In this document: positions 19,468 to 27,205 of the stretch, in pieces
Layout of the letters: the number at the start of each line of letters is the position of its first letter
How positions within the stretch are numbered: the stretch's first letter is position 1
Assembly (NCBI RefSeq): GCF_024362765.1
Contig: NZ_CP093302.1
Span: forward strand, 3,533,564-3,597,563
Length of the DNA stretch: 64,000 bases
Direction of reading: 5' to 3'
Source: Alkalihalobacillus sp. LMS6
Lineage (GTDB): Bacteria > Bacillota > Bacilli > Bacillales > Bacillaceae_D
Position numbers and translations under genes: made by a program
The notes under the pieces: generated by a model
Told to the model about the DNA's origin: nothing
Database searches by the model: none
Seen by the model: the letters and a program-made list of their open reading frames with translations, nothing else

Positions 19468-20286
19468 TTATTGGCCAATTGAAACTGTACCAAATGCTTG
19501 TTTTAACGACGTATATATTTTTAAATCAACTTTTATTCCAAGTGAAACCATTGTTTGTGCAATTTCAGGACGGACGCCACTAATCATTGTTTCGATGCCA
19601 ACAAGCTTTAACGCATCGACCACTTTAAAAATTTGTGCAGCAACCATCGTATCAATGACACTCACACCAGATAAATCAAGGATGATATACTTAAGGCCCA
19701 ATTGAGAGCCTTTATCTAAAGCATTCGTCATCAAATATTGCGCTCGTTTTGTATCAATTTCACCGATAATTGGAATAATCCCAACCTCGTCTGTTAATTG
19801 AACAAGCGGGACCGATAACTCATCAATTGCATATTTCGCCACTTCAATATTGTTTGCGAAATCCCTCATATAGGTTTGACTGACTTTCTGAGTTGCCAAA
19901 TCAACAATTTGGTTGAATTTCGAAATCACGTCATACAAATGATTAAACGTAAATCCTTCTTTTTCGGCTTCATTTTTAACAATTTCGCCGATACGATCAC
20001 GGTAATACGTAATCTCTGTTAACGCGACATCTAAATCTAGGTCGAGTGAAACAAGCAAGCCTGCAACAGCTTCACCCCACTTTTCTATCGCTTTCTCAGA
20101 GTCTTCTTTATCCTTTAAAAATGAGTTTGCATAAACTTCAATTAGCTCATGTCTCCACGGCTTAAGCTTCGAAATTAATGTCGCTTCATCCATATGATCA
20201 TATGACGGAGGCATACTCGCGAGTGAAACCTTTTCATCCAAAATTACATCGGTAATTGGTTTTAAATAGTCTTTGGATTTGATCAT
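19468..20286 (-). CDS. RsbR-family stressosome protein (STAS domain)
   Basis: The product has 272 residues. The N-terminal 150 residues are helical, of the non-haem globin type of RsbR paralogues. The C-terminal STAS domain (about 155-270) has VPLVQLTDEVGIIPIIGEIDTKRAQ and the conserved LDLSGVSVIDTMVAAQI, with Ser and Thr at the positions phosphorylated by RsbT in the family. Such proteins form the stressosome with RsbS and capture RsbT until stress releases it to activate sigma-B. No rsbS or rsbT lies nearby, so this is a dispersed paralogue, as in Bacillus subtilis. It appears to be monocistronic, with its own terminator at 19268-19298. Confidence 0.87.
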   Translation of the reverse strand: MIKSKDYLKPITDVILDEKVSLASMPPSYDHMDEATLISKLKPWRHELIEVYANSFLKDKEDSEKAIEKWGEAVAGLLVSLDLDLDVALTEITYYRDRIGEIVKNEAEKEGFTFNHLYDVISKFNQIVDLATQKVSQTYMRDFANNIEVAKYAIDELSVPLVQLTDEVGIIPIIGEIDTKRAQYLMTNALDKGSQLGLKYIILDLSGVSVIDTMVAAQIFKVVDALKLVGIETMISGVRPEIAQTMVSLGIKVDLKIYTSLKQAFGTVSIGQ

Positions 20287-20411
20287 TTTTATATCTTCTC
20301 CTGCATTTTAATTCTTTTAATAGCTAAATCTTACTATACCACAGTGTGACATAAATTTTGCAGTCATAACTTTCCTGATCTAATTTTCTGACTTCGTATC
20401 CTCGGTGCAGG

Positions 20412-20888
20412 TTATCTTTTCTCAAAGCGATCTTTTGCCAGTTGATCTAATGTTTCAAACGCTGTTTCCTTATTAAATGTACTTTTTAGACGGTAATCCA
20501 AATCATCTATAATTCGATAGTGCTGACTAATCACATTTTGTTGGAGCTTGTATCTCCCAAGTGATTTTATATTTTTCCACCAAATTTTACCGCCTTTTGT
20601 TTTCGAACGAATAATCTTTTCTTGCTCATCACTTAGCAACTTAATAACTTCTAGAGGATCTCCACCAAATAACCGTTCCAGCACTTCACTCTCTTGAAAA
20701 ATCGCACAAATAGCGCACACAAGTGTCCAGTCGGCTCGGGTTTGACCAGATTCAAGTTGGGCGACAATCTTTTTTGTTATTCCAAGCGCATTTGCTAACT
20801 GATTTTCCGATAGCTGGCTTTCTTTTCTAATTGCACGGACATTTCTAGATACAACAATCATCGCATGATTACGATCCATCCTCGCCAC
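20412..20888 (-). CDS. XRE-type helix-turn-helix protein
   Basis: The product has 158 residues. An N-terminal XRE helix-turn-helix spans about residues 14-68 (NVRAIRKESQLSENQLANALGI, AQLESGQTRADWTLVCAICAIF). A helical, basic C-terminal part (about 75-158) has no recognised domain and contains KTKGGKIWWKNIKSLGRYKLQQN. A DNA-binding regulator is likely; the target is not visible. GGAGTGGCGAGG precedes the ATG. It is followed after 125 bases by the RsbR paralogue and preceded by the 67-residue unknown gene, all on the same strand, but the gaps are too long to call an operon firmly. Confidence 0.75.
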   Translation of the reverse strand: MARMDRNHAMIVVSRNVRAIRKESQLSENQLANALGITKKIVAQLESGQTRADWTLVCAICAIFQESEVLERLFGGDPLEVIKLLSDEQEKIIRSKTKGGKIWWKNIKSLGRYKLQQNVISQHYRIIDDLDYRLKSTFNKETAFETLDQLAKDRFEKR

Positions 20889-20937
20889 TCCACTTTTTTA
20901 TCATCTTACTCTAATTTAAATTATCTGACTATACTTT

Positions 20938-21141
20938 TTACGTTATTTGTCCATTCTTTTTTAGTGTATGAATTAAGGAACGAATGACTGTATCAACTGT
21001 ATGTAAATCGACATGTCCATTATGATCAAATTCAATTTTTGCAAACGACTTTATTAATGGAGATTGCTTGGAAACAGAAATAAACCTTCCTGCTTCTTTT
21101 AATTTAATCAACTTTCTAACGTCTTCCTCCAGCGTATGCAA
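20938..21141 (-). CDS. Small protein of unknown function (67 residues)
   Basis: The likely start is the TTG at 21141-21139, since AGGAGGTG lies five bases upstream; a start at 21180 would place that strong site inside the gene. The product begins MHTLEEDVRKLIKLKEAGR and is predicted mixed helix and strand with two His-containing segments (DHNGHVDLHTVD). There are no membrane helices. I do not recognise a family. It lies 49 bases upstream of the XRE gene on the same strand. Confidence 0.5.
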   Translation of the reverse strand: MHTLEEDVRKLIKLKEAGRFISVSKQSPLIKSFAKIEFDHNGHVDLHTVDTVIRSLIHTLKKNGQIT

Positions 21142-21261
21142 CCCTACACCTCCTACCCTTATCATGAATACCCTTTCCATCCCAATTGTACACTCGTTTT
21201 ACAGTTTACCTTTTCTTTTCCATTTATGCGAAAGACTTTTGTAACAAATGGAGAATGTTAA

Positions 21262-21298
21262 CGAAAAAGAAACACGGCTACTAAAATGCGCGTGTTCT
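21262..21298 (-). terminator. Intrinsic terminator for the AraC-type regulator gene
   Basis: On the minus strand AACACG (21296-21291) pairs with CGTGTT (21276-21271), with an additional GC pair inside, followed by TTCTTTTTC. It begins 10 bases after the stop codon. Confidence 0.65.
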
Positions 21299-21307
21299 CT
21301 GGTATCT

Positions 21308-22174
21308 TTAATCATCAAAAGAGAGATTTTGGGGTTCCAATTTTATTTCTGAATGCCAATTTAAATTTGTTGTCGGTACAAGCTTACTTGCTTCTTGAAA
21401 CGATAGGCTCCCTAACCAAGCTTGACCTGGACCAGATAGATTTAAGCCGAATGCAATTAGTTCACTCTCTTCAGGTATATCTAGCACCACACTATAAATA
21501 TTCCAGTCCGTATCACCTGAAATCTTCCGATTAAACATATTATCAAATTGCAGTACGTCTAATTGCTTGTTCTCAACTCGCATCCAGAGACCACAATATT
21601 CTTCAATTCCATTTGTTTTTATAAATCCAGATAGTTTCATACGTTTCCCACGATATTTTTCAGCTCTAAATTGCTGCATTAACGTTACAAATCCACCATT
21701 TAGCTTTACAGTATTTGCTTTGATGTAAGCCGACTGTTTACCTTGATGAACATTTTTTGTGTCTAGCCCTACTTCATAATTTTGAGGTTCATCCCCAGCA
21801 AGAATCCATCCTTTAATTGGCGTTACTTCCATTGTTCTGTCCTCTTTTCTAATATGGTTTAGTAAAGAACGATATCGTCCAGGTGGTAATCCATACACTT
21901 TTTTAAATGCTCTTGTAAATGCTTCTTGGCTGTCAAAACCTATAAGTAAAGCAATATCAAGAATTCTCTTTCGTGTATGAATCAGTAAATACGAGGCTTG
22001 AGCCAATCGCCTTTTCCGGACATACTCATTAACTGTCATTTGAAACGTTTGTTGAAATTTCTTTTGAAAATGGAATGGGGAATAACCGAGCCTGTTCGCC
22101 ATCAATTTAATATTCAAAGACTCTTTTATTCGCTTTTCTATATCCTCAATACAAACCTGTGAAAAATTGGACAT
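21308..22174 (-). CDS. AraC-family regulator with N-terminal DNA-binding domain and C-terminal beta-sandwich
   Basis: The product has 288 residues. The AraC double helix-turn-helix is at the N-terminus (about 10-108): IKLMANRLGYSPFHFQKKFQQ, then RILDIALLIGFDSQEAFTRAFKKVYGLPPGRYR. The C-terminal 165 residues form a predicted beta-rich domain (GWILAGDEPQNYEVGLD, GKRMKLSGFIKT, WLGSLSFQ) resembling carbohydrate-binding-type folds. This order, DNA binding first and effector domain last, is the reverse of AraC itself and recalls Rob/GyrI-type regulators. The ligand is unknown. GGAGGTGAAG precedes the ATG. The neighbours are lipoproteins and give no clue to targets. Confidence 0.85.
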   Translation of the reverse strand: MSNFSQVCIEDIEKRIKESLNIKLMANRLGYSPFHFQKKFQQTFQMTVNEYVRKRRLAQASYLLIHTRKRILDIALLIGFDSQEAFTRAFKKVYGLPPGRYRSLLNHIRKEDRTMEVTPIKGWILAGDEPQNYEVGLDTKNVHQGKQSAYIKANTVKLNGGFVTLMQQFRAEKYRGKRMKLSGFIKTNGIEEYCGLWMRVENKQLDVLQFDNMFNRKISGDTDWNIYSVVLDIPEESELIAFGLNLSGPGQAWLGSLSFQEASKLVPTTNLNWHSEIKLEPQNLSFDD

Positions 22175-22310
22175 TACTTCACCTCCATATATCTATATCT
22201 TACACCTCAACTATTCTTTCTTTTTGATCTATATTGCTTTCTTTAAAAAAAGAGCATGCTTTTTTCTAGAATGGAGAATCTAAGGAAAATAGTAGGAAGG
22301 AGATGAGCAT

Positions 22311-22925
22311 GTGCTCACAAAACGATTGATAAGACAAACGATCATCTTCAGTGTCGGTGTCATTCTTTTTTCTGGCTGTGGCGTTCATCAAAATGGTGGA
22401 AAGCCTCACCCGCTTAAAGAACATACAGATCAGTTCCAATCCCTTCATCAGCCGTCAGACCGGCGCGATGTTGGTGACGTCGGTTACCATTATACCGATC
22501 GTGTACCAGAACAACTTGCCGTTGCGGACGAACCTGCATTTCCTATTGGTTCAAAAGCAATAATCAAGTCCGATGAGTTACCAGGTATGCAGTATGCCGT
22601 TGCAACCATTAAAGGTGCTTACGATACAACCGCTTATGAAATTCAATATACGCTGGCAGACGGGTCTGATCAGATGACTTATAAATGGGTACTTGCGGAA
22701 GAATTTCTAGAATTTCGCGATGAACCGTTTAAAAACGGTGAGTTGGTTCAAGTGGATCCTGATGCTCTTCCAGACTTAAATGGTGCGAATGTCCAAATTG
22801 TTGATCACCAAGAGACCACTGTATACATGGTTGATTTTATTTCTACCTCCAAAGAAGAGATCGAGAACTTTAAGTGGGTTTCAGAAGAGGATCTACAGCC
22901 ACTTACGCAGAAGCGCGTAGACTAA
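22311..22925 (+). CDS. YdhK-like lipoprotein with two DUF1541 repeats
   Basis: The start is the GTG at 22311, with AAGGAGATG upstream; an overlapping ATG one base pair away is in another frame and stops after six codons. The product has 204 residues, a lipoprotein signal (ILFSGC) and two DUF1541 modules. Module 1 (about 80-140) has FPIGSKAIIKSDELPGMQYA and MTYKWVLAEEF. Module 2 (about 145-198) has NGELVQVDPDALPDLNGA and NFKWVSEEDL. It is membrane anchored on the outer side. YdhK-type proteins have no settled function, although some occur beside metal-handling genes. It is followed directly by a terminator. Confidence 0.82.
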   Translation: MLTKRLIRQTIIFSVGVILFSGCGVHQNGGKPHPLKEHTDQFQSLHQPSDRRDVGDVGYHYTDRVPEQLAVADEPAFPIGSKAIIKSDELPGMQYAVATIKGAYDTTAYEIQYTLADGSDQMTYKWVLAEEFLEFRDEPFKNGELVQVDPDALPDLNGANVQIVDHQETTVYMVDFISTSKEEIENFKWVSEEDLQPLTQKRVD

Positions 22926-22939
22926 TTTGCATTAAAAAA

Positions 22940-22977
22940 ATAGAATCTCCATGGTTGATCACGGAGATTCTTTCTTT
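22940..22977 (+). terminator. Intrinsic terminator after the YdhK-like gene
   Basis: GAATCTCC (22943-22950) pairs with GGAGATTC (22963-22970), followed by TTTCTTT. The A run on the left would also give a T tract on the opposite strand, so it can serve the convergent 43-residue gene. Confidence 0.85.
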
Positions 22978-23107
22978 ACGATTGCTTGCGATTAAAATAA
23001 CGAATTCCTGAAATCAGAAATGTCACGACAAGTCCGCCCAGTCCAAAGAGAACGACAAACGTTAGAACTTGAAAAATGGCTGTTCCCCAATTCATCATGT
23101 CAAACAT
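22976..23107 (-). CDS. Small single-helix membrane protein (43 residues)
   Basis: The ATG at 23107-23105 follows AAAAGGAGAGG at ideal spacing, and the frame ends with TAA at 22978-22976 just before the shared hairpin. The peptide starts MFDMMNWGTAIFQVLT, has one strong membrane helix (about 8-33, with GLGG in the middle) and ends in a basic tail (RYFNRKQS). It resembles the many unnamed small membrane proteins of Bacillus. Function is unknown. Confidence 0.68.
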   Translation of the reverse strand: MFDMMNWGTAIFQVLTFVVLFGLGGLVVTFLISGIRYFNRKQS

Positions 23108-23289
23108 ATAAATCCTCTCCTTTTCTTACCTCCAGTGTAACATAAATTGTAATAATTATAAAATTTAGTCAAGTTAGTTTGAATTAGCACCTTATTTACA
23201 TGAACCATTAGTACTTAAAGCAGACTATCCGTTCCAACTGGGTACGCTAGATTTCTCCTATACCCCGATGAAACGGGAAAGCGTTCATT

Positions 23290-23592
23290 TTATAATCGTT
23301 CATTATGAATTTCTTCGTCTGTTTGCAGATCAACAATAATAACCCGTTGCTCTGATTTTATAAATACACTTTTATATTGTTCAATCCCTTGCTCATCAAT
23401 AAATAAAATCACTCGGGTTCCATCATTATCCGTATCAATGTTGACGGAGTACTCATTGCCCTGTATTTTCTCGTTAACCGTCATGTATTCTGGGAATGAA
23501 GCCCATTCATATTGATCTAGAGCCTGCCCACTGCATCCCGTTAACGTTAGTACGATAAGAATCATACTCATGACGTATCGTCTTGCTGTCAT
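23290..23592 (-). CDS. Small lipoprotein, unknown
   Basis: The product has 100 residues, with a lipoprotein signal peptide and lipobox LTGC (Cys20). The mature part is small and beta-rich (NEYSVNIDTDNDGTRVILFID) and ends with DEEIHNERL. No family is recognised. AGGGCAAAGA lies before the ATG. It has its own gap of 80 bases from catalase upstream on the same strand and no clear terminator. Confidence 0.65.
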   Translation of the reverse strand: MTARRYVMSMILIVLTLTGCSGQALDQYEWASFPEYMTVNEKIQGNEYSVNIDTDNDGTRVILFIDEQGIEQYKSVFIKSEQRVIIVDLQTDEEIHNERL

Positions 23593-23642
23593 TCTTTGCC
23601 CTCACTTTTTTTAATCTATGTATAGTTTACCCGTAAATGGGG

Positions 23643-23675
23643 TGAAAAAAAACACAAGTACAAAACTTGTGTTTA
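23643..23675 (-). terminator. Intrinsic terminator overlapping the catalase stop codon
   Basis: On the minus strand AAACACAAG (23674-23666) pairs with CTTGTGTTT (23658-23650), followed by a T run. The hairpin begins within the TAA stop codon of the catalase gene. Confidence 0.85.
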
Positions 23676-25058
23676 TGCTTGCATAGCATTGTTTATTCGA
23701 TTGGCTAAGTCCGTCGATACTTCATTCATCTCATCGATCACAACAGACTGAACATCTCCTGCCACACTTTTAAGTTGAGACGCAATATTTTCCACCAAAT
23801 CTGCTTTTTCTTGTGATGGTAATGCTTCATAGAACATGCGTGGCTGAGCATAATCATCTTGCTTTTCTAAATCCGAACGTTGCAAGACGCCTTCTACATA
23901 ACGACCATCGCCACTCGTAACAAGATTTCCAGGTGACCAATTCCCTTGATGATTCACAGGGACTTTACGAAATTCCGGACCAATTCGATAACGCTGAGAG
24001 TCCCAATAAATATTTGCTCTCCCTTGAAGCATCTTGTCATCTGAGAGCTCCACACCCTCGAGTAAATGACTAGGAGAAAAAGCTGCTTTTTCTACTTGCT
24101 CCATATAGTTATCTGGATTTTTATTTAATGTCATTTTTCCAATCGGTATGAACGGGAACTGATTTTCATCCCAAGTTTTTGTGTCGTCTAGCGGATCATA
24201 AGGCAACTGGTCTGCCGCCTCCATATCCATGACTTGTACGTATAAACCGTATTCCACAACGCCTCCACCTGCAATTGTATCGTATAAATCTTGACCGGCA
24301 ACATCAGGTTGCTCTCCAGCTAATTTCACCGCTTCTCCATTACGAATATATTGCTCTCCAGCAAACGGAAACCAAGCAAGCTTGATATAGCGACGGTCTC
24401 CTTGACTATTTTTCCACACATATGTATTGACGCTATGCCCTGGGATGTGGCGCAAGCTCTTCACTGTTCCCATATTGGAGTAAACGCGTAAGACGAAATG
24501 GAGTGATTCTGGCGCACGCGCCACAAAACTCCAAAAACGATCAGGATCAATGAGATTGTTTTTCGGTGAAGGTAAAAATGCTTTAATCGCTTCCGGAAAA
24601 CGGATAGTATCCCGTACAGAAAACACAGGGATATGGTTGCAGACTAGATCGTAAATCCCTTCATTCGTATAAAATTTCGTTGAGAAACCCCGAACATTTC
24701 TTGACGTGTCTGGCGTTCCTTTTGTACTTACTGCCAAAGAAAAACGGACAAACACAGGCACCTGTGTTCCCGGCTGTTGCATAAATGACAGAGATGTATA
24801 GGGTGACATGGAATAATACGTTTCAAAATAGCCAAAAGCACCAAACCCTTTAACATGCACAGGTCGCTCGGTAATCTTTTCATGGATAAAGGTTTGAAGC
24901 GTTTCGTGCTCAATGTTGTCTTGCTTGAGAATAGGTCCTCGTTTGCCGACTGTTTGAGAATGTAACCTTGCGGGCTGATCCTGGTCCCATTTATGTAAAT
25001 CACGATACGACCCATGTGGCGGGGGAAAAGTCTGATGGCTTCCCTCTTGATGATTCAT
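23673..25058 (-). CDS. Monofunctional haem catalase
   Basis: The start is the ATG at 25058-25056, with GGAGAGGTG seven bases upstream; an in-frame ATG 11 codons earlier has no ribosome binding site. The product has 461 residues. Catalytic His68 is in RPVHVKGFGAFGYFE, the catalytic Asn (about 141) in LVCNHIPVF, and the proximal haem Tyr (about 351) in YWDSQRYRIGPEF. It therefore should decompose hydrogen peroxide in the cytoplasm. The Asn motif reads VCNH where most catalases have VGNN, and the family arm FSLAVSTKGTPDTSRNVRGF is also divergent, so this is an outlying clade. I saw no PerR box upstream. Confidence 0.92.
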   Translation of the reverse strand: MNHQEGSHQTFPPPHGSYRDLHKWDQDQPARLHSQTVGKRGPILKQDNIEHETLQTFIHEKITERPVHVKGFGAFGYFETYYSMSPYTSLSFMQQPGTQVPVFVRFSLAVSTKGTPDTSRNVRGFSTKFYTNEGIYDLVCNHIPVFSVRDTIRFPEAIKAFLPSPKNNLIDPDRFWSFVARAPESLHFVLRVYSNMGTVKSLRHIPGHSVNTYVWKNSQGDRRYIKLAWFPFAGEQYIRNGEAVKLAGEQPDVAGQDLYDTIAGGGVVEYGLYVQVMDMEAADQLPYDPLDDTKTWDENQFPFIPIGKMTLNKNPDNYMEQVEKAAFSPSHLLEGVELSDDKMLQGRANIYWDSQRYRIGPEFRKVPVNHQGNWSPGNLVTSGDGRYVEGVLQRSDLEKQDDYAQPRMFYEALPSQEKADLVENIASQLKSVAGDVQSVVIDEMNEVSTDLANRINNAMQA

Positions 25059-25192
25059 TTGAACACACCTCTCCAAGTTAATAGCCTTCATCTATATTTA
25101 TGTGGTTCTTCTGTTTTTAACCCTTTTCCAATCGTTTATTTCTGACAATTCCTACTTTCAATGATAGGGTAAGAATAGAAAGGAGTGCTGAC

Positions 25193-25537
25193 ATGAAAAA
25201 CGTGATCTTACTCTTTCTTGCCATTGGAATTGAAGTGTTGGGCACAATGTTTATGAATCAATCAAATGGATTCACTCAATGGTTACCATCTATCATGGTT
25301 TTCATCTGCTATTTAACCGCACTTGTTTTATGCATTTATCTCCTTAAAGAGCTAGAAGTTGGATTAGTGAATGCCCTATGGTCTGGTTTAGGCACGTTTG
25401 CTGTTGTCTTATTAGGTATTTTGTTTTTAAATGAATCTGTCTCATTATTGAAAGCGCTTGGAATGATTTTCGTAATCGTTGGTGTTGTACTTTTAAATCT
25501 CCACAATCATTTCCACCAAAAAAGGAGTGTCGTGTAG
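25193..25537 (+). CDS. SMR-family transporter subunit with intact Glu14
   Basis: The product has 114 residues in four membrane helices, the small multidrug resistance layout. Glu14, the substrate- and proton-binding residue, is present in AIGIEVLGTMFMNQSNGFT, and the GLGTFAVVLLGILFLNESV segment in helices 3-4 is typical. The C-terminus is His-rich (HNHFHQKRS). It overlaps the next SMR gene by one base (TAGTG), so the pair should form a heterodimer such as EbrAB. Substrates of paired SMRs are usually cationic drugs or polyamine-like compounds. No guanidine riboswitch precedes it. AGAAAGGAGTGC is the ribosome binding site. Confidence 0.88.
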   Translation: MKNVILLFLAIGIEVLGTMFMNQSNGFTQWLPSIMVFICYLTALVLCIYLLKELEVGLVNALWSGLGTFAVVLLGILFLNESVSLLKALGMIFVIVGVVLLNLHNHFHQKRSVV

Positions 25538-25851
25538 TGGGCTATATTTTTTTAGGAACGGCGATACTCTTTTCTGTTATTGGTAACTTATTTATGAAGC
25601 TGTCTCGAGGATTTAAAGAAACAGCACCTACTGTTTTAGCTGTTCTTTCGTATATTGTTGTGACGATCGCTTTGACCTTTTCAATTCAATACATGGAAGT
25701 CGGCGTTGCTTATGCGGTTTGGTCTGGTACAACCATTCTCCTCGTGGCCTTAATTGGCATTTTATTTTTAAAAGAATCAAGAGGGTGGTTAAAATATGTA
25801 TCGCTACTGTTGATTTCACTCGGTGTGGTTCTACTTCAGGTAGCCAATTGA
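25537..25851 (+). CDS. SMR-family partner subunit lacking the conserved membrane Glu
   Basis: The product has 104 residues and four membrane helices. Alignment by eye with its partner puts Ser13 (AILFSVIGNLFMKLSRGF) where SMR proteins carry the essential Glu14. The rest is normal SMR: YAVWSGTTILLVALIGILFLKES. The start is the GTG at 25537, overlapping the previous stop, with AAAGGAGTG upstream. As only one subunit of the pair keeps the Glu, the heterodimer would have a single carboxylate in its binding site. This asymmetry could change coupling or substrate charge. Confidence 0.85.
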   Translation: MGYIFLGTAILFSVIGNLFMKLSRGFKETAPTVLAVLSYIVVTIALTFSIQYMEVGVAYAVWSGTTILLVALIGILFLKESRGWLKYVSLLLISLGVVLLQVAN

Positions 25852-25882
25852 AAAAACGAAAGCGCCTCTCACGCTTTCGTTA
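25850..25882 (-). terminator. Intrinsic terminator overlapping the end of the acetyltransferase gene
   Basis: On the minus strand AACGAAAGCG (25881-25872) pairs with CGCTTTCGTT (25864-25855) and is followed by more T. The left arm encodes the last codons of the acetyltransferase. It also closes the SMR pair, though with a poor T tract in that direction. Confidence 0.82.
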
Positions 25883-26351
25883 ACTCATTCCATGTATAAG
25901 TAAGCAGCACATTTCCTGCACCATACTCAGGCACGTCGGTTCTCTTTTTCAAACTTGCTCCCATTTTCTCGTAAAATAATTTACTGTTATTTGCTTCTAA
26001 AACAGCAACAGAAGCTTCTTGATGATTGAGATCCACTAGATCTTTAAACAAAGCCTTAAGTCGTGCTTTTCCTCCGCCTTTTCCTTGATAGTCTTTTAGA
26101 ATATATAGCGTTAGCACGTTAGCCGTTGACTTCGTGGCACTCGCAAAGCCGACAACATCTTCATTCTGTTCATAGACATAAATGAGCTGTTCACGGTCAT
26201 TTAAATGCCGCTTCCACAGTGTCGTACGACCTTCAATACTCATTCGTGCCAGAATCTCTTCTTTTATAATTCCCGTGTAAGTGGTCAGCCACGCATGCAC
26301 ATGAACTGTGGCGATGCCTTGAGCATCTTCGAGTTGTGCCAATCGAATCAT
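25869..26351 (-). CDS. GNAT-family N-acetyltransferase
   Basis: The start is the ATG at 26351-26349, with GGGGGG six bases upstream. The product has 160 residues. The GNAT fold is visible as IRLAQLEDAQGIATVHVHAW at the N-terminus, VVGFASATKS in strand 4, the acetyl-CoA loop ILKDYQGKGGGKARLKAL (Q/RxxGxG/A) and LEANNSKLFYEKMGA near the end. It transfers an acetyl group from acetyl-CoA to an unknown amine. The opening WxTTYxGII pattern is common among Bacillus GNATs of unknown substrate. It lies 70 bases downstream of the nucleotidyltransferase gene on the same strand. Confidence 0.85.
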   Translation of the reverse strand: MIRLAQLEDAQGIATVHVHAWLTTYTGIIKEEILARMSIEGRTTLWKRHLNDREQLIYVYEQNEDVVGFASATKSTANVLTLYILKDYQGKGGGKARLKALFKDLVDLNHQEASVAVLEANNSKLFYEKMGASLKKRTDVPEYGAGNVLLTYTWNELTKA

Positions 26352-26421
26352 CACATTCCCCCCTTAAAACAACCTTTTTACCCATTCCACTTTATTAAGG
26401 AGATTCCTGTTCACGATTTCA

Positions 26422-27129
26422 TTAAGTTTTTCCAATTGAGAATCCAGCAAACATCGGTCCACCAGTATCTTCAAGTGCTTGCTCAACGAGTGCGACTACC
26501 TTTTTCACATCTCCTGTTTGATAGAAGTGCTGAAAGGAATGAAAGAAACATTTCGCATAGTCTGAATCATATGCCTGCAAACTTCGATAGAGCCATTTTG
26601 AGCGCCCCATCCATTGCTGATTCATTCGTAGAACAAATTCTCCTAGCTGTTCCATTAAATGATTCACAATAAACCATAATTCTTCATTCCTCGTTGCCCC
26701 TCGTAAATCATCCAGCGTATCTGTTAAAAAATAGCGCTTTTCCACTTGAGTTTGCGTTGACCATGGCGGCGGCCCTTCCGACAATATCGCCTGGGCTTCT
26801 GTTTTAATTTGTTGATAAAACGGGCGATTTTCCTCAATAAGAACACGTCCCTGCGCAACCATTCGTGGCATGGAAGGAATACCGTTCTCTTGATCCGCTG
26901 TAAAAATGGTCCGATAAGACGTAAAAGAGTGAACAAATAGCTCAATTGGCCAATTGCCCTCGTAAAACGACTCTCGAAACGACGAAGTGACACTTTGATC
27001 AAACACAACAATGTCTAAATCAGATGTAGCGGTTTGTTCATTTCTTGATACACTGCCTGCAAGTAAAGCAAGATCACACGAAGGAAACCGATCAGCTACA
27101 ATCGTTTTTGCACATTCATCTACAGTCAT
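26422..27129 (-). CDS. Nucleotidyltransferase-fold protein
   Basis: The product has 235 residues. The N-terminal nucleotidyltransferase motif is complete: AGSVSRNEQTATSDLDIVVF, giving Gly-Ser and the two metal-binding Asp, with the third carboxylate in the following WPIELFVHS. The C-terminal 130 residues are helical (LTDTLDDLRGATRNEELWFIVNHL), as in kanamycin/aminoglycoside nucleotidyltransferase-like proteins. It could adenylylate a small molecule or an antibiotic; substrate cannot be told from sequence. GGGGTGTAA precedes the ATG. It is not associated with mobile DNA. Confidence 0.8.
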   Translation of the reverse strand: MTVDECAKTIVADRFPSCDLALLAGSVSRNEQTATSDLDIVVFDQSVTSSFRESFYEGNWPIELFVHSFTSYRTIFTADQENGIPSMPRMVAQGRVLIEENRPFYQQIKTEAQAILSEGPPPWSTQTQVEKRYFLTDTLDDLRGATRNEELWFIVNHLMEQLGEFVLRMNQQWMGRSKWLYRSLQAYDSDYAKCFFHSFQHFYQTGDVKKVVALVEQALEDTGGPMFAGFSIGKT

Positions 27130-27171
27130 TTACACCCCACCACCCCACGATAGCGATTACATTTATATGTA

Positions 27172-27205
27172 AAAAAACACGCCGTTATTTCGAGTGTTCT
27201 TTCTT
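27172..27205 (-). terminator. Probable terminator after the ribbon-helix-helix gene
   Basis: On the minus strand AACAC and GTGTT arms flank the last codons of the small gene and are followed by seven T. The stem is short, though two CG pairs can extend it. Confidence 0.45.

Noticed and set aside
25092-25192. Guanidine riboswitch in front of the SMR pair
   Set aside because: SMR genes are often guanidine-regulated, so I looked for the ykkC blocks; none are present.
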